Source: Dolichospermum sp. FACHB-1091 | GTDB taxonomy: Bacteria > Cyanobacteriota > Cyanobacteriia > Cyanobacteriales > Nostocaceae | NCBI RefSeq assembly: GCF_014697585.1 | Contig: NZ_JACJSB010000039.1 | Coordinates: forward strand, 1 to 34,796 | Direction of reading: 5' to 3' | DNA length: 34,796 nucleotides | Shown: positions 1 through 8,832 of the stretch, piece after piece | Position numbering within the stretch: the first letter of the stretch is position 1 | Layout: every line of letters starts with the position of its first letter | Translations under genes and position numbers: made by a program | The notes under the pieces: model-generated | What the model saw: the letters and a program-made list of their open reading frames with translations, nothing else | The model's database searches: none | Told to the model about the DNA's origin: nothing

Positions 1-250
1 TTCAAAGTATTATTTTTTCTCGGTTCAGTTGCCTTGAGTTGTTTCTCTCTCAGCCACTTATCCAATATATCAATGCTGCCGGTTGTTGTCAAGGGTTTTG
101 AAAAACTTTTTTTGGCGGGGGTGATTTATTGGGGTGATGAAGCTTGAAAGGCTTGAAGAGATAGGATTTTCCCTATCTATAGTTTATTTGGATTAGTCGA
201 GTTTTTGGCGATAAGGCTGTATTTTTTCGGTGATGCGGGTTGAATCATGT
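1..250. other. Left-edge stretch without a recognised gene
   Basis: I see no convincing reading frame, tRNA or strong hairpin here. A run of seven T and a G-rich patch occur around 105-125. It lies downstream of the protease gene on the minus strand, so it may hold that gene's 3' untranslated region. Confidence 0.4.
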
Positions 251-1708
251 CTAAGAGTTTTGATTATCAAGACTATGTTCACTGCTGTTGCTTGCAGGGC
301 TGTCGTAATAGTGCAGTGTCAGTTGTATGAGGAAGGGATTTCCTGGTTTCTGCTGGGCATAATCGGAAGGCTGCGTGGGTGATGTTTCCAGATTACTGAA
401 ACTCAAGATTAACTGATTTTCGCTCATGGAGACGACAACCGGAGGAAGGGGAATAGCGGTTGGCTCTTGGGATTGGAGGCTGAAAGGCAATTTTGATACT
501 ATATTAATTAGGTCTAAGGGGAAAAAGGAGTCTAGTGGGGGAAACAGAGATGGCATTTTCAAGCCCGGTTGTGTGGGTGTTGTTGGCTCTGGAGGATTGG
601 TGCTATTTGCAGATGTGCTTGTAATGATTTGGAGGATTTGGCTTTCTGTTAGGTTATAGTTAGCACTGAGCATGAGAGCAACGACACCAGTAATGTGAGG
701 GGCTGCCATGGAGGTGCCATTGTAAGTGGCATATTGATTATTGGGTATTGTGGAATAAACATCAACTCCTGGGGCGGTAACATAGGTGATTTCCTGAGAA
801 CCAGAACGGTTGGAAAAGTCGGCAAGGTTATTATTTTTATCTACCGCACCTACGGCAATTCCTGAATTATAGGCGTAGCGGGCGGGATAGGATGGCAGTG
901 AGTCACTATTATTACCGGCAGCCATGACAACAATTACGTTTTTGCTGCTGGCATATTCTATGGCTGATTTGAGGGTATCGTTGGAGGAATTACCTCCTAG
1001 ACTGAGATTAATGACATTTGCGCCATTATCAACTGCGTAATAAATGCCTTTGGCGATATTTGTGTAAGAACCTGAGCCGTTGGCATCTAGGACTTTGACT
1101 GGCATAATTTTGGAGTTGTAGGCAATGCCAGTGACACCAATACCGTTATTTTCCGCGGCTATGGTTCCTGAAACATGGGTTCCATGTCCATTATTGTCTA
1201 AAACATTCTTGTTGTTATCTACAAAATTCCAACCATGAACATCGTCAATATAGCCATTACCATCATCATCTATGTCGTTACCAGCTAGTTCTTTGGTATT
1301 ACTCCAAATATTATTTTTTAGGTCTTGATGGTTGTAGTCTACGCCTGTATCTAGTACGGCAACAATAGTTCCTTGTCCTGTATATCCATTATTCCAGGCT
1401 GTGGGAGCTTTGATCAGATTCGCTCCCCAATTATTATCACCCAAGTTAGGAGCATCCGCATAGGGACTAACACCTGCGGCTTTACTTACTGCTAATCCGG
1501 CATTTACTAAACCATAACCATTATTTGAGTTATAACTGCTATTATTGGCTATAGAGGTGTTTCTTTCTGGCTGATATTGGGTAGAAGAACTATAACTACC
1601 CCAACTCGTAATATTATCGGTGGGGTTTTGAAAGGTATTAGTTAGCAAAGTAGCTGTATATTTGATTTCTTGTTGAGATAGAGAGTTGTGAGGAATGTCA
1701 ACTGACAT
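251..1708 (-). CDS. Subtilisin-like serine protease (S8 family)
   Basis: This is a serine endopeptidase of the subtilase family. The full catalytic set is visible: Asp120 in VLDTGVD, His175 in GHGTHVSGT, oxyanion Asn266 in AAGNN and Ser333 in GTSMAAPH. The catalytic domain spans roughly residues 95-365. An acidic DIDDDGNGYIDD stretch (145-156) looks like the calcium-binding loop usual in cyanobacterial members. Residues 370-485 form a proline-rich tail of unknown role. The first 90 residues are Asn/Ser-rich with a GYGLVNAGLAV segment, and I see no Sec signal peptide, so export is not shown by the sequence. The start at 1708 is the first ATG of the frame; no strong Shine-Dalgarno precedes it. 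The protease family is certain; substrate and location are unknown. Confidence 0.93.
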   Translation of the reverse strand: MSVDIPHNSLSQQEIKYTATLLTNTFQNPTDNITSWGSYSSSTQYQPERNTSIANNSSYNSNNGYGLVNAGLAVSKAAGVSPYADAPNLGDNNWGANLIKAPTAWNNGYTGQGTIVAVLDTGVDYNHQDLKNNIWSNTKELAGNDIDDDGNGYIDDVHGWNFVDNNKNVLDNNGHGTHVSGTIAAENNGIGVTGIAYNSKIMPVKVLDANGSGSYTNIAKGIYYAVDNGANVINLSLGGNSSNDTLKSAIEYASSKNVIVVMAAGNNSDSLPSYPARYAYNSGIAVGAVDKNNNLADFSNRSGSQEITYVTAPGVDVYSTIPNNQYATYNGTSMAAPHITGVVALMLSANYNLTESQILQIITSTSANSTNPPEPTTPTQPGLKMPSLFPPLDSFFPLDLINIVSKLPFSLQSQEPTAIPLPPVVVSMSENQLILSFSNLETSPTQPSDYAQQKPGNPFLIQLTLHYYDSPASNSSEHSLDNQNS

Positions 1709-1912
1709 AAGTATTTAAGCCCCAATAATAGCAATATTTTCCCTGACAAAGTAATTTGGTCAAAATCCGCAAATACAAAAATTGAAAATTATCAGTTATT
1801 CCCCTTTGTTAATTACTAATATGATTTGGAAATACAAAAAGATGTTTTAATTACGAATTAGATAATATTTAATGAGCAATATTAACAATAAAAGCTATGA
1901 TTTGATGACATT

Positions 1913-1941
1913 GAAATATAAAAGCTATGATTTTATATTTC
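1913..1941. repeat. AT-rich perfect hairpin
   Basis: GAAATATAAAA at 1913-1923 and its exact reverse complement at 1931-1941 form an 11-bp stem with a 7-nt loop. The loop and left arm share the string AAAAGCTATGATTT with a direct copy about 31 bp upstream (near 1889). It lies in the 400-bp gap upstream of the protease gene; its function is not known. Confidence 0.5.
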
Positions 1942-2000
1942 TAACAGAGAGATTCTGTAGGAGGATTTAGGACTAAGAACCCCTTAATACCAAATTAAGA

Positions 2001-2388
2001 TAGAACCCACATTCCGCACCCTGAACTGTCACAGATCAAAAAAGCATAGCTAGTAGTACATAATAACTAACGATAAATTAAAGAGAAATAAGCTTAATAA
2101 GAATATGTATCATTAAAAGGAGGGTGGTGTGAGAAAGTAAAGTTTCCTAAGGAGGCCGAAAGAAAGAGAAAATTCAATATGATTAAACCCACATTCTGCA
2201 CCCCCCAGTGTCACAATCGGTAATTTGGATTTTTGAGGACTTTTAAGGATAATTTTCATACAAAATAATCTAAAGTTTAGGTAGCGATAGCGAAGCGCTG
2301 CTGCAAGCAGTTCGCCAATCTCAAATCCCCAAATGACCATTTTTTGTTGTGTGAGAGTTTAGGGTGCGGAAGGTGGGTTTTAATCTTC
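2001..2388. mobile_element. Insert bounded by about 35-bp imperfect inverted repeats
   Basis: A sequence with the core AACCCACATTCCGCACC lies at 2003-2032. Its inverted counterpart lies at about 2347-2386, and a third direct copy is internal at 2183-2213. The outer pair extends in similarity on both sides (AAGAT before the core). The right boundary coincides with the point where a DUF6575-like frame loses homology, which fits an insertion. No transposase is encoded inside, so this would be a non-autonomous element or the remains of a larger one. A fragment of the same repeat recurs at 25464-25481. Confidence 0.45.
2284..2316. repeat. REP-like GCGATAGCGAAGCGCTGC repeat
   Basis: This is a GC-rich imperfect palindrome containing GCGAAGCGCTGC and GCAGTTCGC. 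From memory, this type of dispersed repeat is common in intergenic DNA of Nostoc and Anabaena. It sits inside the inverted-repeat-bounded insert, so it is either nested or part of that element. Confidence 0.5.
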
Positions 2389-2578
2389 CTTTTGACATGG
2401 GAGAATAAAGCCAAGTTTTATGATCTGGTATTTCATCTATCCAAACAGCTAAAAAAATCTGTCCTGAAGCATTTTGACAACTAAATAAACAGGGAAAATC
2501 ATAATATTCATAGATTTCAATAATTTCTAGGTTTACTAAAGGTGGGTATTGTGGTAGTAATTTAGTAGATAGTCGCTT
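2381..2578 (-). pseudogene. Truncated DUF6575-like gene remnant
   Basis: The minus-strand frame reads a block with LLPQYPP, LEIIEIYEYYDFP, LFSCQNASGQIFLAVWIDE and WLYSPMS. I recognise this as the N-terminal part of a small cyanobacterial family (DUF6575 type, from memory). The frame has no good start codon of its own next to this block. It loses family character right after SKGRLK, where the repeat core begins, and then ends at a stop in repeat DNA. The usual C-terminal half is missing. It follows directly behind the PIN-domain gene on the same strand. The family name is the less certain part of this call. Confidence 0.5.
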
Positions 2579-2993
2579 AATAAAACAATATATTATCAAA
2601 AGGATATTGATTTTTCCAGCGATAAATAGAAAAGTCTCGTTGATCAACAGTTAAAATACGACCATGACCTAAATGTTCTGACAAAATAATTAAAGAAGCA
2701 TCTGCTAAATCCATTGGTAAATCAGCATATTTTTCCATTAATTCCTTCAGTCTATGCGCGTGTGTTTTTTTTAACTCAAAAACTTCAAATGCGCTCACAT
2801 CCCATAATTTCATAAAGTTACATTGAGCATCATTACCTAGTCTATTTAACAATAAATAACAGGTTTCTGTGATTACAGGATGCGTTGTGATTAAAGGTTC
2901 TTTGATCTCATTGAGTTTGTTGGTTGCTAATTGATGATATTTATCTTTACGATTTGCTAATGCTAACCAAAATCCTGTATCTGCTATAATCAT
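2577..2993 (-). CDS. PIN-domain toxin (VapC-like ribonuclease)
   Basis: This 138-residue protein has the PIN domain layout. Asp5 is in MIIADTG, Glu43 in VITETCYLL, Asp95 and Asp98 in PMDLADASL, and Asp117 in TVDQRDF; these are the metal-binding acidic positions of VapC-type endoribonucleases. The length is typical of the family. Its start overlaps the stop of the upstream 83-residue gene by four bases (ATGA), the translationally coupled arrangement of VapBC-type toxin-antitoxin pairs. By family knowledge it would cleave RNA when freed from the antitoxin; the RNA target cannot be read from sequence. The DUF6575-like remnant follows immediately. Confidence 0.85.
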   Translation of the reverse strand: MIIADTGFWLALANRKDKYHQLATNKLNEIKEPLITTHPVITETCYLLLNRLGNDAQCNFMKLWDVSAFEVFELKKTHAHRLKELMEKYADLPMDLADASLIILSEHLGHGRILTVDQRDFSIYRWKNQYPFDNILFY

Positions 2994-3241
2994 AAAGATT
3001 CTTCTAAGATGGTTTTTAATTGAGTTTTGTAAGTGCTAGACAAATCAGGATCACCTTCTCCACACGCAATAAAGTCACTTTGTTTAAGTAAAGCGAGAGG
3101 ATCATTTTCTGGCTGTTTAATTTTTTGATAATAAAGATCAATTGCGGTTTGAATAATTTGTTTGATATCTTGGTTGGTTTGTTGTTGAATGATATTAATC
3201 TTATCAAGAATGATTTGATCTAAAGATGTATCAATGTTCAT
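2990..3241 (-). CDS. Putative antitoxin of the PIN-domain toxin
   Basis: This small 83-residue protein is encoded directly upstream of the PIN toxin and overlaps it by four bases. The N-terminal half (DTSLDQIILDKINIIQQQTNQ onward) is predicted helical and could be a ribbon-helix-helix or related DNA-binding unit. The C-terminal half (PENDPLALLKQSDFIACGEGDPDLS) would be the toxin-wrapping tail. I assign it by position, size and this layout rather than by a clear motif. The ATG at 3241 is preceded by a weak purine-rich AAGAAG. Autoregulation of the pair is expected from family knowledge only. Confidence 0.7.
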   Translation of the reverse strand: MNIDTSLDQIILDKINIIQQQTNQDIKQIIQTAIDLYYQKIKQPENDPLALLKQSDFIACGEGDPDLSSTYKTQLKTILEESL

Positions 3242-3268
3242 AATTTCTTCTTAGAAATAGCTACAATA

Positions 3269-3277
3269 ATTATAACA
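3269..3277 (-). promoter_or_regulatory. Candidate extended -10 promoter of the toxin-antitoxin pair
   Basis: On the minus strand TGTTATAAT occurs 28 bases upstream of the antitoxin ATG and matches the extended -10 form TGnTATAAT. I see no good -35 hexamer. The predicted transcript would start near 3262, leaving a short leader. Confidence 0.35.
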
Positions 3278-3460
3278 CTAATTTAGTTGACTGGATTTGA
3301 AAAGCAAAAAATAAATTTCTTGGCTAATAGCAAAATTAAGCTAAAGCTGAATGAAGATTGATCATTCATTATTTAGTCTGTTTTAACAGACTTTCACTAT
3401 GAGACTAAGAATAAATTATCAGGCGGTTTTGTAGGATAATGTAAGATGTATATTAACAGC

Positions 3461-3488
3461 AAAAAACCCTCGATAAATTAACCGAAGG
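3461..3488 (-). terminator. Rho-independent terminator downstream of the 109-residue gene
   Basis: On the minus strand CCTTCG (3488-3483) pairs with CGAGGG (one G-U wobble) across a loop of about 10 nt, followed at once by six T. It lies about 100 bases downstream of the stop at 3587. Confidence 0.55.
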
Positions 3489-3586
3489 CTTATTAATTTT
3501 ATGTTTACAAGTCTTCTATGAAATAATCAGATGACTTAAAAAATTGGTGATTTCCAATATTGTCAAATACAGCAAATCAGAAACTA

Positions 3587-3916
3587 CTAATTTACATTTT
3601 GACTGTGGCTATCGCTTAAATTGCTTACTACCTGAGATGCAACGTATCCACCTACTGCTCCTACTGCTAGTGTTGCTGCTACAGGAATTATAACTGGTGC
3701 TGATACAAAACTACCCGCAACAGCAGTCAATGGAGCGATGACTGCTACAGATGTTTCTACCATAGCTGTTGCTGTAGATATGAGAGATAAAATATTTGCT
3801 ACAACTACACTACTAGCTATAGTTTCAGCTTGTCCAGTAGCAATAACCGTTACTGCACTACCAGCAATTGCTCCTGCTACAAATTCCTCTTGTTCAATCT
3901 CTATTTTCAACTTCAT
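3587..3916 (-). CDS. Small Ala/Val/Ser-rich hydrophobic protein of unknown function
   Basis: A 109-residue protein begins MKLKIEIEQEEFVAGA and then runs almost entirely in Ala, Val, Ser, Thr, Gly and Ile. It contains glycine-spaced hydrophobic stretches at about 13-27, 36-48, 55-75 and 75-95, which could be membrane-inserting helices. The end is polar (NLSDSHSQNVN). The start is well supported: GAGGGG lies five bases upstream of the ATG at 3916. It is divergent from cobL with a 60-bp gap and has its own downstream terminator. I do not recognise a family. The composition would suit a pore- or aggregate-forming small membrane protein, but that is speculation. Confidence 0.6.
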   Translation of the reverse strand: MKLKIEIEQEEFVAGAIAGSAVTVIATGQAETIASSVVVANILSLISTATAMVETSVAVIAPLTAVAGSFVSAPVIIPVAATLAVGAVGGYVASQVVSNLSDSHSQNVN

Positions 3917-3976
3917 ATCCCCTCACGGTAAGGTAATAAAAGCGATATTCCAACAAAACAAACAACCTCACAAATT

Positions 3977-5188
3977 ATGCAAAAATGGTTATCAATTATC
4001 GGTATCGGTGAAGATGGTTTAGCAGGGTTAAGTCCCCTAGCTGTTTCTTGCTTAGACAAAGCTAAAATTATCTTTGGAGGGGAACGTCATCTTTCCATGT
4101 TACCCCCTGACGACGACCGGGAAAAAATTCCCTGGAAATCACCTTTTCAAACTTCCATAACAGAAATTATTAGTCGTCGTGGCCAAGCAGTTTGTATTTT
4201 AGCTAGTGGCGACCCTCTATGTTATGGTGTGGGTACAACTATTCTTAAAGATATTAATATTTCGGAAGTTACAATTATTCCTGCACCATCGGCTTTTAGT
4301 CTAGCTTGTTCTCGACTAGGATGGTCTTTAACGGAAGTGGAAACTTTAAGTTTATGTGGTCGTCCAGTTTCTCTAGTCCAATCTTACATTTATCCCGGTG
4401 CAAAATTATTAATTTTGAGTGAGGGAAAACATACTCCCGCTAATGTGGCTGAAATTTTGACAAGTCGCGGTTATGGTAATAGTCAAATTACTGTTTTAGA
4501 AAAAATGGGTAATATTAATGAGAATATTATAACAGATATCGCTACTAATTGGCAAGAAAAAAATATCGCTGCTTTAAATACTATTGCGGTGGAATGTATT
4601 GCTGATAAGGGAATAGTTGGTTTATCGAGATTTCCCGGTTTACCTGATAGTGCTTTTCATCATGATGGACAATTGACAAAAAGGGAAGTCCGGGCGGTGA
4701 CTTTATCGAGTTTAGCACCTAACCCTGGGGAATTGCTCTGGGATGTGGGGGCTGGTTGTGGTTCTATTTCTATAGAGTGGATACGAAGTGATAGAAGATG
4801 TCGAGCGATCGCTATTGAACAAAATTCCTCTAGAATAAATTATATTGCTGATAATGCCGCTGCTTTAGGAACACCGAATTTACAAATTATTGCGGGTAAA
4901 AGTATAGAGATTATCCCCAATTTACCCGCACCAAATGCGATTTTTATTGGTGGTGGTGTGACAGAACCAGAAATACTAGAAACCTGTTGGAATGCTTTAC
5001 TTTCCGGGGGGAGAATGGTCGTTAATGTTGTGACATTGGAGGGTGAACTGATTTTATATCAATGGTATGAAAAAGTGGGAGGAAATTTTAGCCGGATTGC
5101 GATTCAACGCGGTGAACCTATCGGGTCAAGATTTTTGGGTTGGAAAGCAATGTCTCCTGTGACTCAGTGGGTGGGAATAAAAAATTGA
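3977..5188 (+). CDS. cobL: Precorrin-6Y C5,15-methyltransferase (decarboxylating)
   Basis: This bifunctional cobalamin-pathway enzyme methylates C5 and C15 of the precorrin macrocycle and decarboxylates the acetate side chain, using S-adenosylmethionine. Residues 1-205 are the CbiE-type tetrapyrrole methylase half (LSIIGIGEDG near the start, LASGDPLCYG at 75-84, the conserved GDP loop). Residues 225-403 are the CbiT-type Rossmann methyltransferase half (LLWDVGAGCGSISIEW at 253-268 is the SAM-binding glycine motif; IFIGGG follows later). The 403-residue length matches the fused CobL/CbiET form. No Shine-Dalgarno is evident before the ATG at 3977. It stands alone, divergent from the small hydrophobic gene and convergent with the CyRepA1-type gene, so no cob operon is visible. 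Confidence 0.95.
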   Translation: MQKWLSIIGIGEDGLAGLSPLAVSCLDKAKIIFGGERHLSMLPPDDDREKIPWKSPFQTSITEIISRRGQAVCILASGDPLCYGVGTTILKDINISEVTIIPAPSAFSLACSRLGWSLTEVETLSLCGRPVSLVQSYIYPGAKLLILSEGKHTPANVAEILTSRGYGNSQITVLEKMGNINENIITDIATNWQEKNIAALNTIAVECIADKGIVGLSRFPGLPDSAFHHDGQLTKREVRAVTLSSLAPNPGELLWDVGAGCGSISIEWIRSDRRCRAIAIEQNSSRINYIADNAAALGTPNLQIIAGKSIEIIPNLPAPNAIFIGGGVTEPEILETCWNALLSGGRMVVNVVTLEGELILYQWYEKVGGNFSRIAIQRGEPIGSRFLGWKAMSPVTQWVGIKN

Positions 5189-5356
5189 AGAGGGTTAGGT
5201 TTTTTCTGTTTATTTGTCTCATGAAATACTTTTAAAACATCCTCTTATTCGGTTATTTTAAATTTTGAATCTTCAATTAAAGATCCAAAATTTAAAATTC
5301 AGTCCGGGTCAATTCTTCTTGAAATTGGTTGGGTGCTGCTTTACCTGAATTTGGTA

Positions 5357-8300
5357 TTAATTCATAAGCACGGATTCATATTCAATCCTTCTAGCCAATT
5401 GTGCCATTTCAAGTTCGAGATTATGCAAAGAATTTAACATCAAATCATCCCGGTTTTGCCAAATTGCAAATATTTTCTCCCTACCATCATTTAAAGTTTT
5501 TAAATCAATTTGATAACTGGTATTTACTTGTTGTAACTTCAACCCTAATAAACCCAAAAGTCGGTTTAATATCTTAATTCCTGAAACAGCTTCTTTACCC
5601 CTGACTAGATCAATACCTAAAGCCCGTTTAATGTGTTTACTACTTTGCATAGCCACATTTTTCAACCACATCAAATCAGGATCATTTTCATTAAATACGC
5701 GCTGTAATTCCAGAAATTGTAGCATTCCTAAAGCCCGCATAGCTTCCACCTTGAGTGTATAAGTTTTTAAATCTGGGAGAAAAACTTTACCTTCACCCCA
5801 AAATAATTGTTGATTCCATTCTTGCTGATCTTTAACATGAAAATATTCACTTTCATGAGTGAGATAATAATGAATTAACAATTGTCCATAATATCCTTTT
5901 TCGTCCTGTAATTTAAGTTGGGGAGTAACGACAATTCCATACCTTTGTTTGAGGATATATTTATTAAGTTGATAACGTTCTTCATGACTTAAAGAATGTT
6001 TGGTTAATAGCTGTTCATATTCCAGATAACCAATATCCTTAGCAGTAGCGACAGAATTTGCGTTTGCTAGTTGATTTTGCTGTTTAATGTCTTTGATTTT
6101 GGCTTTAATTTCCTTAGATTTTTGACGACTTTGCGCCCAATCTTTTTGAACTTTAACAATTTCTAAAATTAAGCGTTTGCGGTTTTCTAAATCACTAGGT
6201 TCAGTGGCGAAAAATGCCAAACGTAAATCACGCAGAATGTTATTTTGTACTTCATTACTTCGCATTTGAATTTGATGTCCATCAGTTATCAATCCCTCTT
6301 GCATTGATTGACGATAAAGGCGAATAGAAGCGTTAACTCTTGCGGATAATTTCGCCCAAGTACGTAAATGAATCGGATCATAAACTAAAGGTAAATCCAC
6401 ATCTATTTTATGTAATGGACTTAATAAAGCTAGATTTTCCTTTTGATTTTCTTGATACCAATGAGAGAGTAAACGGTAATTTGTACTCCCACTTCCAATT
6501 AAGCCAATACCCCGTTTAGCACACCAAACAATGCGGGGAACATCATCCCTGACTCTTGCTAAAGCTTGACGGGCTTCTGAGTCAGGAATCACCCCTTGAA
6601 AAATGCCATAAACTCGGTCAAAATGTTGAACATCAATACTAATTCCTGTTCCCAAACTAGGTGTAACAAAAACAGTATTATAATCGCTAATTTTCTGATT
6701 AATAGCCGCTATAAAATCAACGGCTGCGTGACCGGGTGTATTAGTGGTATGACTGCTAATTACTAAGGTTTCGGGAAATTCTTTTTTGAGTTTTTGCAAC
6801 CGTTCTCTTAAGTAATGCTCAATAGTTTCACAACTGTAACGACCAGAACGACTATCGGTGGTTACATAGCATTTACGTCCAGCAATTAGATCTAATTCTA
6901 ATTGATGAATTAGAGGTGTGGGATTAGGTGAATCATAAAAAGTTGTATCCCAACCTTGTTCCGGTTTCCATTCATTGACAACTAGCCAAGGAGTTAATTT
7001 AATTCCTGCTAAAGTCTGTAAATACTCTAAAGATACATCCGATAAATCGGCATCCTGGGCAATTATTAAACCTCCAGTTGTGATCACTGTAGAAATTAAT
7101 TGTTGGAAAACGCGGAGAATTTTCACTCGTTTTTGTTTACAGGTATCACTGTTGAGCAAATGCCATAATGATTGTTCAACTTCATCTAAAATTAATATTG
7201 CTCCTTGCCAATGTTCGGGTTTTAATCTCCAAATTGAATCTATACACAATCCTAAAGATGGTGTAATTGCTAAGGGATAAGTAACGGGTAATTCATCAGC
7301 TTCTATACTCCATTTTTCATGTTCAATTCCCCATTTAATGCCGATTTTATCACATAAAAACCGGCCTAAAATGATTCTATGGGTAATTAATAAAACTGGT
7401 TGATTGCGGCTTTTTGCTTGTTGAACAATCCCTTGTAATGCTGTGGTTTTACCTGTACCTTTGGCCGATTTTACTCCCACTAAGCCAGATGTGGGAAAGG
7501 CAATTTTTTCCAAATAGGGGCAGTTAACAGTAATTGCAGCAGGAATTGTTAACTCTGTGTGCGGTTTGGTTTGGGCAATGTAAATATCTAAATCTACACT
7601 TTGACGATAAATTTTATCAAATGCTATTGCTCCTTTGGCAATGATAAATTCATCAACTCCTTTTTCTTTTCCTGGAAGTTCTACAATTTTAACATGACAA
7701 TTTTGTTGTTGTAATAAACAACCTAGTTGGGAAATGGCATTATTGACGGCGGCAATTTTTTTCTGTTGAGTTTCAAAATCAAAACAAATATGAAACTGGC
7801 GTTTTGTGTTTGTAAATGCTGCTAAATCAGGTATTAATTGCCGACTGGTAACTTTGCCAAATTCATCTTTAATAACTCTATAACCGCTATTAATACCAGG
7901 AATAGCAATAGCAACATATCCTTGGGTTAATAGTGCTGCGGCTTTTTTCGCACCTTCACAAATGATAATGGATATCTTATTTTTAATTACCCATTCCCAA
8001 AAACCTTCGGCTTCACCGTCATCATTAATGGTGATTTTTTCCGGTATTTCTAAGTTGTAAAGTTGTCCAACTTGTTGCCAAATTTCTAAAGATATGCGTA
8101 AACAAAATATGCGTGTGGGTGTGCTGGGAGGGTGTTCATATTTGATTGATTTACCTTTCTGATTTTGTCGCGGTTGGTTGGGTTTAAAACATCCCCATTC
8201 CATTTTATGCCAATTGTTGAGGGGATCTAGTCCAGAACACCACCAACCACCTTCGGTTATATGGGTATAACGCTGTAACCATGCACTTTTAATCATCCCT

Positions 8301-8455
8301 GTGTTGGTGCGGGGGAGTTTGTCAGAAATCAGCAGGTATTCATAAGCATTTTTGCTTTGAAGCGATTTAAAGTTTAAACGTGCTAAGTCTAAATTTATAC
8401 CACTGCTCTTGACTAATTCTTCAAGGTGTTGTGGATGTAAAGAATGCAGATGCAT
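5357..8455 (-). CDS. CyRepA1-family plasmid replication protein (DUF3854 plus helicase-like ATPase)
   Basis: This 1032-residue protein has the layout I associate with cyanobacterial CyRepA1-type replication initiators. The N-terminal third carries a DUF3854/Toprim-like segment (IIICEGAKKAAAL at 163-175, HICFDFE at 222-228, GVDEF at 266-270). A helicase-like ATPase follows: Walker A GVKSAKGTGKTT at 327-338, Walker B LILDEVE at 421-427, and later TPSLGTGISI and QALARVRDD, resembling SF2 motifs V and VI. The C-terminal 350 residues are helical with a coiled-coil-like region. By family knowledge it would start replication of a plasmid, yet here it lies between cobL and aspS. The frame is intact. 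It may be a relic of an integrated plasmid or a domesticated copy; nearby partition or mobilisation genes are absent. Confidence 0.8.
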   Translation of the reverse strand: MHLHSLHPQHLEELVKSSGINLDLARLNFKSLQSKNAYEYLLISDKLPRTNTGMIKSAWLQRYTHITEGGWWCSGLDPLNNWHKMEWGCFKPNQPRQNQKGKSIKYEHPPSTPTRIFCLRISLEIWQQVGQLYNLEIPEKITINDDGEAEGFWEWVIKNKISIIICEGAKKAAALLTQGYVAIAIPGINSGYRVIKDEFGKVTSRQLIPDLAAFTNTKRQFHICFDFETQQKKIAAVNNAISQLGCLLQQQNCHVKIVELPGKEKGVDEFIIAKGAIAFDKIYRQSVDLDIYIAQTKPHTELTIPAAITVNCPYLEKIAFPTSGLVGVKSAKGTGKTTALQGIVQQAKSRNQPVLLITHRIILGRFLCDKIGIKWGIEHEKWSIEADELPVTYPLAITPSLGLCIDSIWRLKPEHWQGAILILDEVEQSLWHLLNSDTCKQKRVKILRVFQQLISTVITTGGLIIAQDADLSDVSLEYLQTLAGIKLTPWLVVNEWKPEQGWDTTFYDSPNPTPLIHQLELDLIAGRKCYVTTDSRSGRYSCETIEHYLRERLQKLKKEFPETLVISSHTTNTPGHAAVDFIAAINQKISDYNTVFVTPSLGTGISIDVQHFDRVYGIFQGVIPDSEARQALARVRDDVPRIVWCAKRGIGLIGSGSTNYRLLSHWYQENQKENLALLSPLHKIDVDLPLVYDPIHLRTWAKLSARVNASIRLYRQSMQEGLITDGHQIQMRSNEVQNNILRDLRLAFFATEPSDLENRKRLILEIVKVQKDWAQSRQKSKEIKAKIKDIKQQNQLANANSVATAKDIGYLEYEQLLTKHSLSHEERYQLNKYILKQRYGIVVTPQLKLQDEKGYYGQLLIHYYLTHESEYFHVKDQQEWNQQLFWGEGKVFLPDLKTYTLKVEAMRALGMLQFLELQRVFNENDPDLMWLKNVAMQSSKHIKRALGIDLVRGKEAVSGIKILNRLLGLLGLKLQQVNTSYQIDLKTLNDGREKIFAIWQNRDDLMLNSLHNLELEMAQLARRIEYESVLMN

Positions 8456-8832
8456 AAGCTGAAGCAGCTAAGGAATATAAGGAAATTAAAACCTTAACAC
8501 GGCTGGGCTAATTTTTCATAAAATAAATTTGCAAGTTTAAGTGTTATTTTTTTATCCTTGTTTATATAAATACTTCTGTAAATATATCAAGGTATGGTTA
8601 TGGCTGTGAAACTGTAAAAATAATAAGTTTGTATTATGATTATATATACATATAATTTTTGTTTACAGTCCTTACTTAGGACTTACCCATTGACAGGAAC
8701 GAACAAATAGGGGCATAGGTTTCAGAAGGCCATTTTTTTGGTACTAAAACCACTACAATGACTGTTGATGCTAGATAATGGGGAAGCCTTGACATTTAAC
8801 CAACCTAGCCCAGAACCAAAGAACTAAAAATT
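8456..8832. other. Divergent intergenic region between the CyRepA1-type gene and aspS
   Basis: This 377-bp AT-rich gap must hold the promoters of two divergent genes, but I cannot pick a -35/-10 pair with confidence. At 8667-8683 AGTCCT and AGGACT form a 6-bp hairpin with a 5-nt loop. The right arm continues as GGACTTACCC, a string that recurs at about 34032 and belongs to a dispersed cyanobacterial repeat as I remember it. No small gene is evident. Confidence 0.5.

Noticed and set aside
2113-2340. 75-codon frame in the repeat-rich stretch
   Set aside because: It lies wholly within the inverted-repeat-bounded insert and reads through repeat copies; no protein-like features.
3977-4000. Cobalamin riboswitch before cobL
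   Set aside because: Only 60 bases separate cobL from the divergent gene, too short for the riboswitch, and no B12-box-like sequence is seen.
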